A DNA stretch of 64,000 bases from Ariolimax columbianus (lineage: Eukaryota; Mollusca; Gastropoda; Stylommatophora; Arionidae): contig JAVGWX010000004.1 of the NCBI GenBank assembly GCA_036924085.1, positions 80,802,941-80,866,940 on the forward strand. The letters run 5' to 3'. Numbering within the stretch: position 1 is the first letter of the stretch; the number at the start of each line of letters is the position of its first letter. Made by a program: the position numbers and the translations under genes. Of this stretch, positions 10,831-22,184 are shown one piece after another. The notes beneath the pieces were generated by a model, which made no database searches, had not been told where the DNA came from, and saw nothing but the letters and a program-made list of their open reading frames with translations.

Positions 10831-11734
10831 CACTTTGCAAAAAAAACCAAAAAACAACTGATACTGGCATGTCCAACTCTGACCTTAAAGGGAATCTGTG
10901 CCAGAATTGGGCTATACAGCTACCTCTGGAAACACCGGTGAGGTGCAACATAACATGTTTGGCTGCTGCTGCTATCATCACTTGCGATGGAGGGCTATTA
11001 TCATCATTAGGCGGCAGTACCATTTAATTTTGTGATTACTGCAGGTAGCAGACGCTAAGCGTATGCATGTGTCCAGCTCATATACAAAATGTCACCCATG
11101 CGCACAATCAAAGAATAACGTGCTGGTGTGGATTTTTTTTGGGGGGTACGGAGTACGGACTGCGTGCAGGGAAAACAACTATTTGTCATACTAAGTTGGA
11201 GATACTTCTCATTTATGGAAAGAGTTAATTCTAGCTACAAAATGGCAGATAAGACTACTAAAGAGTAGCAGCTTATATCTACGCTTATTTCACAAATTAA
11301 GGTCTGGGTATTTATTTTAGTTATAAATGCTTTATGTACACAAATTATGCATTTATACTTGTATGATGATTGCAATTTCGTGCAAAATAGATAAGTGGAA
11401 AAAAAAGCCAGTGTTTTTGAGTTTACACCTGCTTTTAAGTTATAACACCTGGCTTGAAACTGAATCTGCTGTAAATCTGAGGATCATCTGTATAGATCTG
11501 TAGGTTATGAAAACACACATAAAATGGCAGCTGTATTCTACTCAGCAAACACAAACTAACATTGAAATATTAATCAAGTACAACTATAACATGTCTGTGT
11601 GGATACTGTGGTCCTATATTGGGGAAGATGGAATAAGGTCATCGCATTCATTACTACAAATAAAGGTAACGCTACTGACATATAAAAATGTAAATGTAGC
11701 TGATGAGTGATAAAAAACATATATTAATATCTCA

Positions 11735-12150
11735 GTGACGTAAGGTGTTTGCCTCGAGTGCCGGAGGCAGCGGTTTCGAATCACCGTGGTGACCGGGATT
11801 TTTTGTTCATGTGGATCTTCTGGTAAAAAATTTCCCTGATCTCTGGGTAGTGAGATCGGACTCCTGTGTTCAGTGTCGAACACGTTAAAATTTCCTTGGC
11901 AGTTGAAAATTGAAAAGAACGCTTAACTGCCACTTTCCAAACAAAATTGAAGTTAAAAATCAAACCAAGTTAGTAGCTTTTCCAAGGTTAAGAGCAGCTC
12001 TAGATGGTGCCCAACTGGCTATGGATCTACCCAGCTCTAGTGTGTTTAAGTCTATTAAGATGGACTCGCACATCGGCTAAGCCACCCTCCAAGAAACTGG
12101 TTGTATACAGACCGTAGTCTTCTAAACCAGTATAAAGATGTTAAGTTAAA
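11735..12150 (+). mobile_element. SINE B, near full length
   Basis: cgtaaggtgtttgcctcgagtgccggaggcagcggtttcgaatcac looks tRNA-derived, with B box ggtttcgaatc. The core gatctctgggtagtgagatcggactcc and the tail to ccagtataaagatgttaagtt match the 6160-6575 copy. Confidence 0.78.
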
Positions 12151-12524
12151 AAACAAAACCCATGTTACGGCCACAAGACCATCAGGGACAAAGGACAAAT
12201 GAAAACTAACAAATCAACAAAAACAATACAATACTGTTTGAGTTGAAAGCCATTACCAAGTGAGTAGGCAGAAATGTGCAGTCATTGTATTTGTACAGTA
12301 CTTTAAAGCATAGCCTTTCAGTTTTGTTGTGCAAGGCCACTGCTCTGTTACATGTTTGCTATTAGACATCTAAAGAGGATTATCCTTGGGTGGTCAACCT
12401 CAAAATGTAAACATAGTATCTGGGATTCGACGCCGTAGTTTGGTATTGTGAATTTAGTTCATTAGAGAAGCTCAATATCCTTCGCTACTTTATCCTTTCA
12501 ATAATACAATGGTTAGTTAGTTAT

Positions 12525-12900
12525 TGATACAGCGGCCTATGGGCTCCTGCCCTTTGGCCCAATGTCATATAGTGGTATTTGCAAGTGTTTGTAAGCTGTT
12601 GGTTAGTTCCGTACAAAGTGTTCCATTTGTCTAGCCTCGGAGGAAGAAGCTCTTTCCTAACACCAGCCAGTCCAGGGCATTAAAAAAGACAATATTCAAC
12701 AGTTTCATAAGGATGTGTGCACAGCCAGCACTCTGAAGGATGTTCTGGTTGGATTCTGTTGAAGTTGACTTAAGTTGCATGTATTTGAGTGCAAAGTTGG
12801 AAAATGGTACTTTGGTCTCTCCTTTCAAGAGGTTGATGTCTTTGGAACGGCCAAATATTTGTAGATTTCTCTCCCAGTATTTCCCATTGCCCATCTATTC
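12525..12900 (-). pseudogene. LINE remnant with C-terminal zinc-knuckle tail
   Basis: On the minus strand one frame reads CWLCTHPYETVEYCLF, a stop, CPGLAGVRKELLPP and later YHYMTLGQRAGAHRPLYQ. This is the C-x2-C...H...C tail found after RNase H in I-superfamily LINEs. Upstream parts are lost. Confidence 0.55.
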
Positions 12901-12984
12901 AACCAGTAACCCAATGAACAGTATATTTGTACAAACGTTTGGGTACCAATGTCACATTTGGCCATTATCCAAGGCACATTGAAA

Positions 12985-13635
12985 GAAAATGACAACGTAT
13001 GAAATCAAATGTCTGAGAAAAGCAAATGATGCCCAAAGAAGATATAAAGTGAGAAATGATGACAGAAATATGGCGAGGAACTATCCCTTGTGATGAACAT
13101 ATATTAAGAGATAATATGATGGTTCAGAAATTTCATGAGAATGTAATATTACAAACTACCAGGATGCAATACAGCAAAAAAAGCTAACAGCAGTCAGCTG
13201 GATCCTTGTATCGGTGTCAGCTAACAAAAGCTGAAAAAGGACTAGGTGTCTCAGCCTCGCTGTAAACTGCAACACATTGTCACAAAGTCCTTTTCAGGAT
13301 GAAGGCAAAAGAAGATCACCTACCACTGCATACAAATAACACAAGGAGATTTGGCAACAAGGCACGAGGAAGTTCACATGGCTGATGGATAGATGACATA
13401 ACATAAATCCTATGAAAAAACAGGCTCATGACCGATGCAACACACCTGAACTAAGGCAAATTCAGCTCCTCGCAAAACTTGATGGCACAAGTAGATGAAA
13501 GAGTACAGCATCACTTCAATTCTATAGCAGCGGCCGAAAACACAGTGAATGAGATGACTGCAGTCGGTGACTCATAGCGCCCCAAACAAGATAAGACTCT
13601 CACATAAAATAAAATACATCGGATTGCTGTCTCAA
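12985..13635. other. Intronic stretch without recognised feature
   Basis: I see no open frame with a recognisable domain and no clear tandem structure. It could be an old LINE interior upstream of the RNase H piece at 13640. Confidence 0.4.
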
Positions 13636-13639
13636 AAGA

Positions 13640-14010
13640 AAAAGATTTATATTTCGGCCTACTGTTGGATTCCTGGAAATGAGAAAGCAGATGAGCTCGC
13701 AAAAGCCGGAAGTGGCGGCACGCAGACTCTACCGAGCTATAAAGAAGCAAAGATATTCATCGATCTATGAGGACAGAATGGAGAGACCAGCACAAAGAAT
13801 ACTGCTGCCACGTGCGATTATGGAGCACCAAAGCAAACACCAGAACATATTCTGCAGGACTGCCCTACCTATGCAGATCAAAGAGAGGCAGTCTGGCCTG
13901 GGGGATTGACCATGCTCGAAAAGCTGTGGGTGACTGGCAAAGACCTGAAACGCACAGTCTCCTCCGTAAACCTCACCGGACTAGAAGCATAGCATCAGTT
14001 GATTGATGAA
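13640..14010 (+). pseudogene. I/Jockey-type LINE remnant, RNase H and tail
   Basis: KIYISAYCWIPGNEKADELA is the last RNase H block (the usual active-site His is replaced by Cys in WIPGN context). It is followed by LPSYKEAKIFIDL. After a frame change come TPEHILQDCPTYADQREAVW and GGLTMLEKLW. The piece at 100-545 is the same family. Confidence 0.75.
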
Positions 14011-14149
14011 GTAACTCAAAGCCGACTGCTTGCGTCAGGGTCTGTAAACCAGAGCTGTCCAAAACCTTATTCCGTCTCCAAGTGGCAGTCATAGAAGCAA
14101 GCTGAAAGATTAGAGATCATCTTCCTCTTTCTCCTCTGTTATTCGTAAT

Positions 14150-14480
14150 GGAAAGGACATTTGTGACAATATCATAGTTTACAGTGAGGCTGCAATATCC
14201 GTGCCTTTCGGCCCAATACATTCAATATCAGAACAGCATTTTTCGGACTAGATTTGTCGCCTCTCTTCAATCCCTAATCTCTTACTATAGTTGCAGTCTG
14301 TTTCCAGGGCTGCCATTTGAGGGTGGAATAAGGTCCCGTTCAGTTATGGGTCACTGACCCTGATGCAAACAGCCAGCTATGAGTTGCTGGCTGTTGTCAG
14401 TTCAATCACCGCTGCATCTTTGTCAACAGAGATCGAAGAGGGAAGACAAACCTGGTGCGATAAATGTGTGGTGCTAAAAC
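14150..14480 (+). repeat. Dispersed repeat D copy
   Basis: tttacagtgaggctgcaatat..gtgcctttcggcccaatacattc, cagtctgtttccagggctgcc and gtcactgaccctgatgcaaacagccagc match the other D copies. Confidence 0.65.
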
Positions 14481-15289
14481 CAGATGTGTCAGGTTGAATA
14501 TGGGCCAATATGGGAGTCTCGCTGTAAACTACTACGGAAAATGTCCTTTTCAGGTCAAACGAAGATTTCATTAGAACATAACGCAACAATTGTCATCCTC
14601 CAACGATCAATAATGTGGTTTGTCTTCTTCAGCTCTGGCCATGAAACTTCATTTACTTCTACTTTATCATCCACTGTTCTTTCATCTCCCCACTCTCCAT
14701 TTCCCCTGTCGGTTAAAATCTAGTGCATGCCAGGCTATCATACTGGGTTTCTTCCTGCGTCTGTGCCCAACTGATTTACACATTGCTGTAGTTCAAGCAT
14801 GTTTAAAGAGGCAACTAAAGAGGGCTGCGCATTGGGCTAGCAAACTCAACATGCAAACAAACTACAAAGACCACCACCAGGAGTGTGCATGCAACTGCTT
14901 TAATACAGGCTTCCTGCTGGTGCGGGTGGGGGGTTAGCTGTAGTTGTTGCATTGTGCTTCAGATGGAGTGAAAATGAGGCATGAACAAGAAATCAGATTT
15001 GACTTAACAGAAGAAGAAATCAGGTTTGACTTAAGACAATCATTGTGAATCCTCTTAGAGAATAAAAGGACTAACAGGTATTTTTGGATTTGCAGGAATG
15101 ATGCAGTGGTGGTGTCTGTTGCAACTTGTTTTACATAATGATATTGCTAGCCTCATATACAACCCTCTGTAGCTGTCTTTAACAACATACTTAAAAGAAT
15201 GCAGTAGGATTAACATTTGCTACACAGGATCAGATTAGTGCACACATTGGTCCTGTCAATATTCCTTTATGCTTGTGAGACATGAACAA

Positions 15290-15677
15290 TTACAGCTGAC
15301 ATGCAGCGGAGGATACATGGCTGGGAGATGTTTTCAAAGACTACTAAACGTCACATACAAAGACCGAGTTACAAATGAGAAAAATACGAGAAAGAATTAA
15401 ATAGGGCCTTTTGAGACCTCTTGGCAACGGTTAAAAGACGGAAACTCGCTAGGTATGGCCACATATCGAGATCAAATGGTCTTGCAAATACGATATTGCA
15501 TGGAAAGGTGCAAGGTGGACAATGAAGTGGTCGTCTCAAAAAGAGGGAGGACAACATAAAAGAATGGACCAATCTCTGACCAGAGAAAGCACAGTCAGTG
15601 GCCGCTGATAGAGAGGGGTGGTGATGCTGTCTTCGTGTGTGTCCAAATGACCTCACCAGTTACGGGATGATCTAACA
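15290..15677 (+). pseudogene. RTE-like LINE remnant, C-terminal end
   Basis: Aligns with the opposite-strand copies at 18460-19230 and 58920-59715: caaagactactaaacgtcacatacaaagaccgagtt (RLLNVTYKDRV), ggccacatatcgagatcaaatgg (GHISRSNG) and gcaccag-like end. Frames are broken. It is bordered directly by the I-type LINE insertion. Confidence 0.7.
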
Positions 15678-15690
15678 TGACACGGGATAC

Positions 15691-16175
15691 TTCTTCTTCT
15701 TCTTCTGCGTACGCAGTCAGACAGTAACCATTATTTTTTCAAAAAAAGCGGCGGTCATCCTGAGGCTCTCGCCGCTGCCATAGAGCTTGTCTTGCAGTTC
15801 CACTGGTAATGGCCACATCTGCTCTCTCTGATCCTCGTATGTCGGGCAGTTCTGCAGCAGATGTTCAGCGGTCATTTTACCAGTACCGCACGGGCATTCG
15901 TCGGTACACCCTATCTTCAATTTGTTGAATAGGTGGTACCTCAGTCTGTTGTGGCCAGTGCGAAGTCTGAAGACAACGACCTGCTCTCTTCGGTTCAACT
16001 GGTAATAGGCATCGTTTTTGGTGTAACCAGTATGTTCGGTTTCCCATTTGGTCATGTATCTGGCTTTGATAAGCCGTTTTGACTCTTCGTACGTCATACT
16101 GGTATCTGTTTGTGGTAGTCTTGCACCTTCTTTTGCCAGTCTGTCTGCCTCCTCGTTGCCTTGGATGTTGCAGTG
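15691..16175 (-). mobile_element. I/Jockey-type LINE, 5'-truncated copy with target-site duplication
   Basis: About 490 bp of the 3' end of the element seen at 53741-56022. It ends in (GAA)n on the minus strand, seen as ttcttcttcttcttctgcg at 15691. The sequence tgacacgggatac occurs on both sides (15678-15690 and 16176-16188). Ten bases (cacgggatac) are certainly duplicated; the first three could belong to the LINE. Its frame runs HCNIQGNEEADRLAKEGARL, then CTDECPCGTGKMTAEHLLQNC and ends KIMVTV with the family stop at 15717-15719. Unlike the longer copy it keeps an intact zinc-knuckle Cys. Confidence 0.88.
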
Positions 16176-16204
16176 TGACACGGGATACATATCGGTGCAT
16201 CACT

Positions 16205-17045
16205 ATATTGAGATCATTTACTTTGGTGCAGGGTTCCTGGAAGCAGGTTAATTACAGTAGTAAGTTTATGCTCCAACTGGAGGAAGTGTGCAAGGGTCAT
16301 GAGGGTCAGGTGAAATTGGAAAGGTGACAGTAGGCAACCCTGTATTACCCCTGATTTAATTTTGAATGACTCAGTGAGTTGTCCGTGTATAACTCTACAT
16401 TGCATACTTTCATACGTCTGTCTAATTATGTTTGTGAGTTTTGAGTAATTCCATAGTGCCTCAGTAGTTTCCGGAGTATATCTCTGTCCAAACTGTCAAA
16501 AGCCTTTTCATAATCAATGAAATTGATGTACCAACTCTAATTCCATTCCAATGATTTCTCCACAATTATCCGCAATGTGGCTACCTGGTCAATGCAGGAT
16601 CTTTTCTGTCAAAAGCCTGCCTGCTCATCCCTTATCTTGTTATCCACTGCCTTTTTCAACCTTTCTAATATTACTCTATTTAACACCATTCTAGTATTAC
16701 TCTAACACCTTTCCCGACACTGATAATAACATTATTCCTTTATGGTTTTTGCATTCCTGTAAATCTCCCTTCTTAGGTAATTTCACCAGGTAGCCCTCTA
16801 TCCAATCTTTTGGTAAGCTTTCTTGCTCCCAAATGGCACCTATCAAGTTGTGGAGCATGTTAGTAGACGTTTAAACATCTGCTTTTATGGCTTCCAGTGG
16901 TATCCCAACAGGTCCTGCTGCTTTTCTGTTCCTTAGAAACTCTATTGCCCTTCTAATCTCTTCTTTACTTGGATTATCCCAGTTGATCGGCAGGTCCTAC
17001 TCTGCTGGTGGGATGTCTGGTGGGTTGTTCCTCAGACGTCTAAGC
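16205..17045 (-). pseudogene. RTE-like LINE reverse transcriptase remnant
   Basis: Minus-strand frames read NWDNPSKEEIRRAIEFLRN, then AAGPVGIPLEAIKAD, DEQAGF, and near the lower end ESFKIKSGVIQGCLLSPF (cf. GVRQGCLLSPFLF). Stops and frame changes are frequent. The YADD-like region is not present, so the piece stops after RT motif 4. Confidence 0.7.
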
Positions 17046-17119
17046 AAACATTATTATTATTACATGATGGTGTTGACGATGACGACGAATGCTACATTTA
17101 AAAAAAAAAACATCCTTAC

Positions 17120-17331
17120 CTGAGAGTTCATTCCAACCTGCATGTGTTGATTCATCATTGGTCCTGACGACGGCATTCCCAAACCACTTGTAGCAGACAT
17201 CCCAACACCTGTAGACATCCCCACGTTGCTCGACGTGGACATCCCCACGTTGCCAGCGGAGGACATGTTACTTTGAGACTGCATATTCATCATTCCTTGC
17301 CCATTCACTCCCATGTTTTGCTGCTGTCTCA
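17120..17331 (-). CDS. MED25: MED25 exon i: Met/Gly/Ser-rich linker
   Basis: The 212-nt exon has acceptor TCTCGGCGTAG and donor CAG|GTAAGG. Two leading bases complete a Met codon, then MRQQQ-type sequence passes into internal repeats of the kind NVGMSTSSNVGMSTGVGMS and ends HMQVGMNSQ. It is a disordered MED25 linker. The acceptor was chosen because it alone matches the phase 1 end of the previous exon; the CAG 8 bp further in does not. Confidence 0.85.
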
Positions 17332-17429
17332 CTACGCCGAGAAAATAAATACTTTTTTTGTTTGTTTTTGTTCTAGACGTACATTTCTTCTTTTTTGTTG
17401 TTTAAGATGTAAACACGGATAATATAAAG

Positions 17430-17668
17430 AATTGGGGGTCTCCGTGGCGAAGCCGTTTGGTTCGTGTTCAGACGGTTGTGGTTCGAATTTGAGCCGCAGC
17501 GACTTGTTCATGGTGACAATTTATTTCCGGAAATACCTGGGTTCATCGCTGGAGCTACGACGAGTTCGTGCTTTATGCGATGCTCCCGGCAGGCAAGATA
17601 CCGTTCTGCAGAAAGGGACCGAGCCATATGGGGAGACCCGCTGCGATGAAGTCGAACCCTTGCCATTA
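17430..17668 (+). mobile_element. tRNA-derived SINE, family F
   Basis: gggggtctccgtggcgaagccgtttggttcgtgttcagacggttgtggttcgaatttgag has A-box-like tggcgaagccg and B-box-like ggttcgaattt. The rest has no coding content. Single copy in the window. Confidence 0.6.
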
Positions 17669-17669
17669 A

Positions 17670-18455
17670 AATTTTTATATTTAAAGTTTATGGTCAGTCT
17701 GAGTTTATTTCTATCTCCACAGAGCTCATTCTTTGTACGCTTAATATCTCAATGGACATGAGACCAGTGTTAACCTTCTGATTCCCAGTTTACAAACATT
17801 TTTTTGCTGTGTCTAAAGACATATATTAATAAAGAACTTGTTGGTGTTATTGTTATTGTGTGTATGTTAGTTTCTGAGATACAATAAGATGAAGGTGATA
17901 GTGATTAAAATCTGGCACAAAACATCTAGACTCGCATGGTAGCAGTGTCTCTTGATTAGGAAAAAAAATTTTAAATTTGCAGAATAACGTACTAATACTA
18001 CTGTAGATGTTTACCGTAGTGGCTAGTCTGTCACTTTCAATTATAAACGTAATTATTGTATCTACATAAAAAACTAAATAGATCTACCTTAGAAAAATCT
18101 GTTGCAAAAATATAACTCCGCCATTCTCAATAATGGATGAATTTTCAAATCCAAGCGAAAAACAAGAAATCCTTTCCAAAATCAAATACAATTTTTTTTT
18201 AAATCGTCATTATTAGCGTCTAACAGTACATGACAGAAGTTCCAACTCTCTACAATCAAAAGAACAGTATATTCAGCTGTTACTATAGCATTAACCTGGT
18301 GTTTACATACGATAAAGCAATATCCTCGAGCTGGTGGTGTGCTACGGAGCCAAATCGTCATAATCTTCCGCTGTTGGAAAGCAAAAGGTTAATATCTCAA
18401 GGGACACGAGACCAGCGTTAAATCATATTGGAGGGACTGACAAAAAACATGTATA
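17670..18455. other. Intronic stretch without recognised feature
   Basis: AT-rich. The segments at 17825-17885 and 20405-20480 are near duplicates (aataaagaacttgttggtgttattg.. and gtgtgt..gttagtttctgagatacaa), and parts of 17930-18180 resemble 20510-20720. This suggests an old dispersed repeat. Confidence 0.45.
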
Positions 18456-18459
18456 TCCT

Positions 18460-19230
18460 GTGTCAAGTCAAGTCATTCCGTAACCGGTGAGGTCATTGGG
18501 GCTCCCATGAAGACACCCCCACAACCACATGCCACCCCTTTCTCTCAGCGGCTACTGGCTCTGGTAGAAGATTGATCCATTCATTTATGTTGTCCTCCAA
18601 TCTCTTTTTGGACCACCTCTTCTTTGTCTGTCTTGCACCATTTCATACAGGATCGTATCAGCAAGACCTTTTGATCTCGATGTATGGTCGCACCAAGCAA
18701 GTTTCTATCTTTTGACCGTTGTCAAGAGGTCTTCAAAAGGCCCTATTGCTGTTTTATTTCTTTCTCATATTTCCTCATTTGTAACTCTGTCTTTGTATGT
18801 GACGTTTAGAAGTCTTTGGAAACATCTCCAAGGCCTGTATCCTCCGCTGCAGGTCAGCTGTAATTGTCCATGTCTCACGAAAGAGAAATATTGACATGAC
18901 CAATGTACACAACCTGATCTGATCTTCGTGCATATGGATAACCGTTTGTCTTGCCAGATTTTGTTAAGCGGTGCTATTGTCTGTGCTTTTCTGGCCAACA
19001 CATTACATTTTGATCCTTCATCACTGACAATTGGGCCTAGATATTTAAAACGACCGACAACCGAGTTCCTGGCTATTAGCTTTTTCCCCACTGTTAAAGC
19101 CCACAGCAATGTTAGTCAATTTTGTCTTTCCGGTATCAATCTCCATACCATATTCCAGAGCTGTTTCATCGAGCATTTTGACCCATTCTGAAGTTCCTGT
19201 GTGCACTGTGCAAATAAAAGAACTCATGAC
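18460..19230 (-). pseudogene. RTE-like LINE remnant, C-terminal end
   Basis: On the minus strand: LSSFICTVHTGTSEWVKMLDETALEYGMEIDTGKTK, FKYLGPIVSDEGSKCNVLAR, NKIWQDKRLSICTKI, RLLNVTYKDRVTNEEI. It is a diverged sister of 58920-59715 and ends in the same 3' sequence (gtcaagtcaagtcattccgtaacc on the plus strand). Confidence 0.78.
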
Positions 19231-19999
19231 AGTTCAAAATCTATAAAAACAGGCTGTTAGCTGCTGCCCAGGGAAAAATTTAAAAATTCTACCCAGTACG
19301 CAAACTACCTACTCCTAGGCCTAATAAGTTGCAGGATATAAACACTGTAATAAAGAACATACTATGTATAGACTTTGGCTACCTGGCAGCAGGCATAACC
19401 TGCCTGTTTGAATACGCAGATTCAAGTATTTTATATATATATGAGGACAATTTTTGAAATGTTGCTTTGAGGAGATAATTTCATTAATGTGCAAGATTTA
19501 CACATGAGCTATACATTTTCTTAAAGCTTGGAATGTCGTTTATGTGATGTGTCATTTTTCAATGTAGGTACCATCCCAGTCCACACACAAATCTGTTATT
19601 TCCTGTTTTCATGTGAAACGGGATCACCTGCTCTGCTCGATTAAGGTACTGATAGTTTTGTCTATCATTTGGTTGACTTGTGCAAGTTACTAAAAAGTTA
19701 ATTTCTAATTGACCACTAGAACATTCTTACACGATACCACATATGCTAAATAAAAGTCACAGGTCAGGAAAGTACAAATACTCTGTTAAAAAAGGTAAGA
19801 AAAGCCTAAATAAGCTCAGCAGAGCAAGTGTTGCAATTGGCATTCAAATCAATAGAAAGAATATCCAGTTTATGATAAACCCCTCTGCCCAAGAGGAGAT
19901 ATGCGCCTTGGAGATGTCCAGTCAAAAAGGTAAATTTGTATATTTACTTTTGCCAAGAGATCACAAACTCCCATTCAATAAATCTGGAATTGTTACAAA

Positions 20000-20275
20000 G
20001 GACGATTCTGTGGCGAAGTGGTTAAGTCATCGGCCTCGTGATCAGGTGGTGTGGGTTCGACCCTGGACTCTGCGTCAAGCACCCGTGAAAAAGACGGCAG
20101 AGTCCCCTGCATGTCGTATATCACCCCCGACTTGCCACTGGGGTCGGGCGGCAGGAAATAGAGTGAGGATAAAAAGTAGCGCAGTTAATCCCTACTAAAA
20201 ATGGCGCTAGCAAAATTAATTATGCCATCATCGTCTACGATGGACGGCGGCCTTTGCCTGTTATGAAGGAAACAG
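20000..20275 (+). mobile_element. tRNA-derived SINE, family E
   Basis: tctgtggcgaagtggttaagtcatcggcctcgtgatcaggtggtgtgggttcgaccctgg carries a clean A box (tggcgaagtgg) and B box (gggttcgaccc) in tRNA spacing. The body with caagcacccgtgaaaaagacggcagag and the end catcgtctacgatggacggcggcc are shared with the inverted copy at 48130-48375. Confidence 0.85.
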
Positions 20276-20904
20276 TGGGCTGACTCAGCTTCAACTGTAT
20301 TAACCTTTAGCATGCAACCTTATATTATGCTATGGTAGTTGACTTTCAAAGCTTGTAACTTTTCAGTTTGTCAATAAATATGATGATATTGTGTGTAGAG
20401 ACAATTGAATAAAGAACTTGTGGGTGTTATTGGTTATTGTTCTTGTTGTGTGTTTGTTAGTTTCTGAGATACAAAAAGATGAAGGTGAAAATTTATGGAA
20501 AACCCCAAATAAATTTGGACTCGACCGCTAGGCCTAGTCGCTCCGATAGAAAATACATGGAAACCACAACAAAGTTTCGATACTGTGTTTACAATATCGA
20601 CACAACTGTTAGTTTCCAATTAAAACGTAGTTATTACACCTAAACAAATGAAATAAACAGATCTACTCGATAAAGATGTTTCCCAACAACCTACTTCATC
20701 TTTTGCAAAAAGTCGGCTTGCTCCAATTGGCGTATAAAAAGAAAAATCTTTCAAAATCCATTTCTAATACGATACTTTTACCGGCAAAATAACGTGTGTA
20801 GATGGGCGTGGCATATTGAGCATTAAAATGAATGGCTATGGGTGCAAAAACAAAATTTTTAAATTTCTATTTTGTAGGTTGAGATCGTCCACTGGCGTCC
20901 ATAC

Positions 20905-21255
20905 TGTAACAGATGCGGTACATCAATGTTAAGGCTCACACCTTCATCAGCAGAATTATTTCAGCCATGGTATATGGCTGTGAGGTGTGGAAAGCTGATG
21001 CAGATAAACTCTGTATTGCCCAACAAGCGATGAAGCAAAGAACATTGAAGATCTCCATTTGAGACCAAATCCGCAACACAGATCATGATGTCGAACTACC
21101 TTCACTGACATCATGGATGTCGCGCTGTTACGAAAATACAGATGGGCCGGCCATGTGGTGCGCATGCTGGATTACAGATGGACACGTAAAGTGATTTCAT
21201 GGTGGTCCTACAACTTTAGACACCCTCGTGGGTGACTGAAGCTGAGGAAAGAGAT
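20905..21255 (+). pseudogene. LINE remnant, C-terminal end
   Basis: Broken frames contain KYRWAGHVVRMLDYRWTRKV and SWWSYNFRHPRG, the usual post-RT tail of craniate and molluscan LINEs (WAGHV.RM..R...K...W). Confidence 0.6.
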
Positions 21256-21569
21256 GACCTGAAGGAGGCACTGGGCCCAACATGGTACACCTAGGCAAAA
21301 GAGGGAAATGAGTTTACTCAATATTTGGCTACCTGGTATCAGACACATGTGCTTGATTGAATGCCAGGATTTAGAGGTCAGAGATTATTCCTGAACATGC
21401 ACAATTTTTAACCCTTTGCAATTTGATTCGTCCAGCCACGACCGCCTATAGGATGCCAATTTTCATCCGAAATTGACTCCAAACACAGGCATTAAGTTCT
21501 GTGATTCAGTTAGGAAAATTTGAGGTTGGTATCACCTACAATAAAGCAGACGATTGACAATTCGTACAT

Positions 21570-21800
21570 GCGCAGTTGTCATTTAGTGTAGAGTTATTTT
21601 CGATTGGTAGATTAAACAACATAGTGAAGTTTAAAAGTATGTGCATACAGCACGAAGGAAAGTTGGGACTTCAATACACGAGAAATTATTATTTGATAAT
21701 GTATCCGGATTACTCATGGATATTCAACACATGCTCGATTCAGACTAGTACAGCTGTCTGTGGTAATGAAATTGAAGAATTAATGTCAAAATACGCATGA
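21570..21800 (+). other. Unrecognised short open frame
   Basis: A 74-codon stretch (MSFSVELFSIGRLNNIVKFK...) has no domain I recognise and no splice or expression evidence. The surrounding 21300-22070 sequence is otherwise featureless intron. Confidence 0.15.
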
Positions 21801-22076
21801 TGAGGTGAGTACAAACATTTATTTTTCTTTTGAAAATCCACCTCTGCATTAATGCCATTTAACGATTCATACTTTAATATAACTATGATTATGAATACTT
21901 CATGTCAGAGAGAGTTGAATTATGTGTCTTAACATGTTTAGATCGTAATTTTAGTTAAATTAGTTTAATGTGAATTTATTTTATTTCTTAACAAAACTAT
22001 TTAACCTTTGGAATTGTTGCACTTGCATCAGGCTGGAAAGAGCTAAAGAAATTATATAGTTGCTGCTTGTACTTAC

Positions 22077-22122
22077 TCATGAAGTTTGGATCTTGCTGCA
22101 TCGGTTGTTGGCGTTGTGACTG
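22077..22122 (-). CDS. MED25: MED25 exon h: Gln-rich linker microexon
   Basis: This 46-nt exon encodes QSQRQQPMQQDPNFM plus one base. The donor is ATGA|GTAAGT. The acceptor is a tandem CAGCAG, so the start may be 22122 or 22119, both in frame. The exon sits about 60 bp downstream, in gene sense, of the 3.5-kb satellite that fills the preceding intron. Confidence 0.82.
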
Positions 22123-22184
22123 CTGTGACAAAGAAAACAAAAACAGAATAGCTTCATTTAATGTAGATTTAATGTAGGCTACAA

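Noticed and set aside
19990..20075. Functional tRNA gene
   Set aside because: Only A and B boxes with a SINE body are present; no complete cloverleaf, and an inverted family copy exists at 48130.
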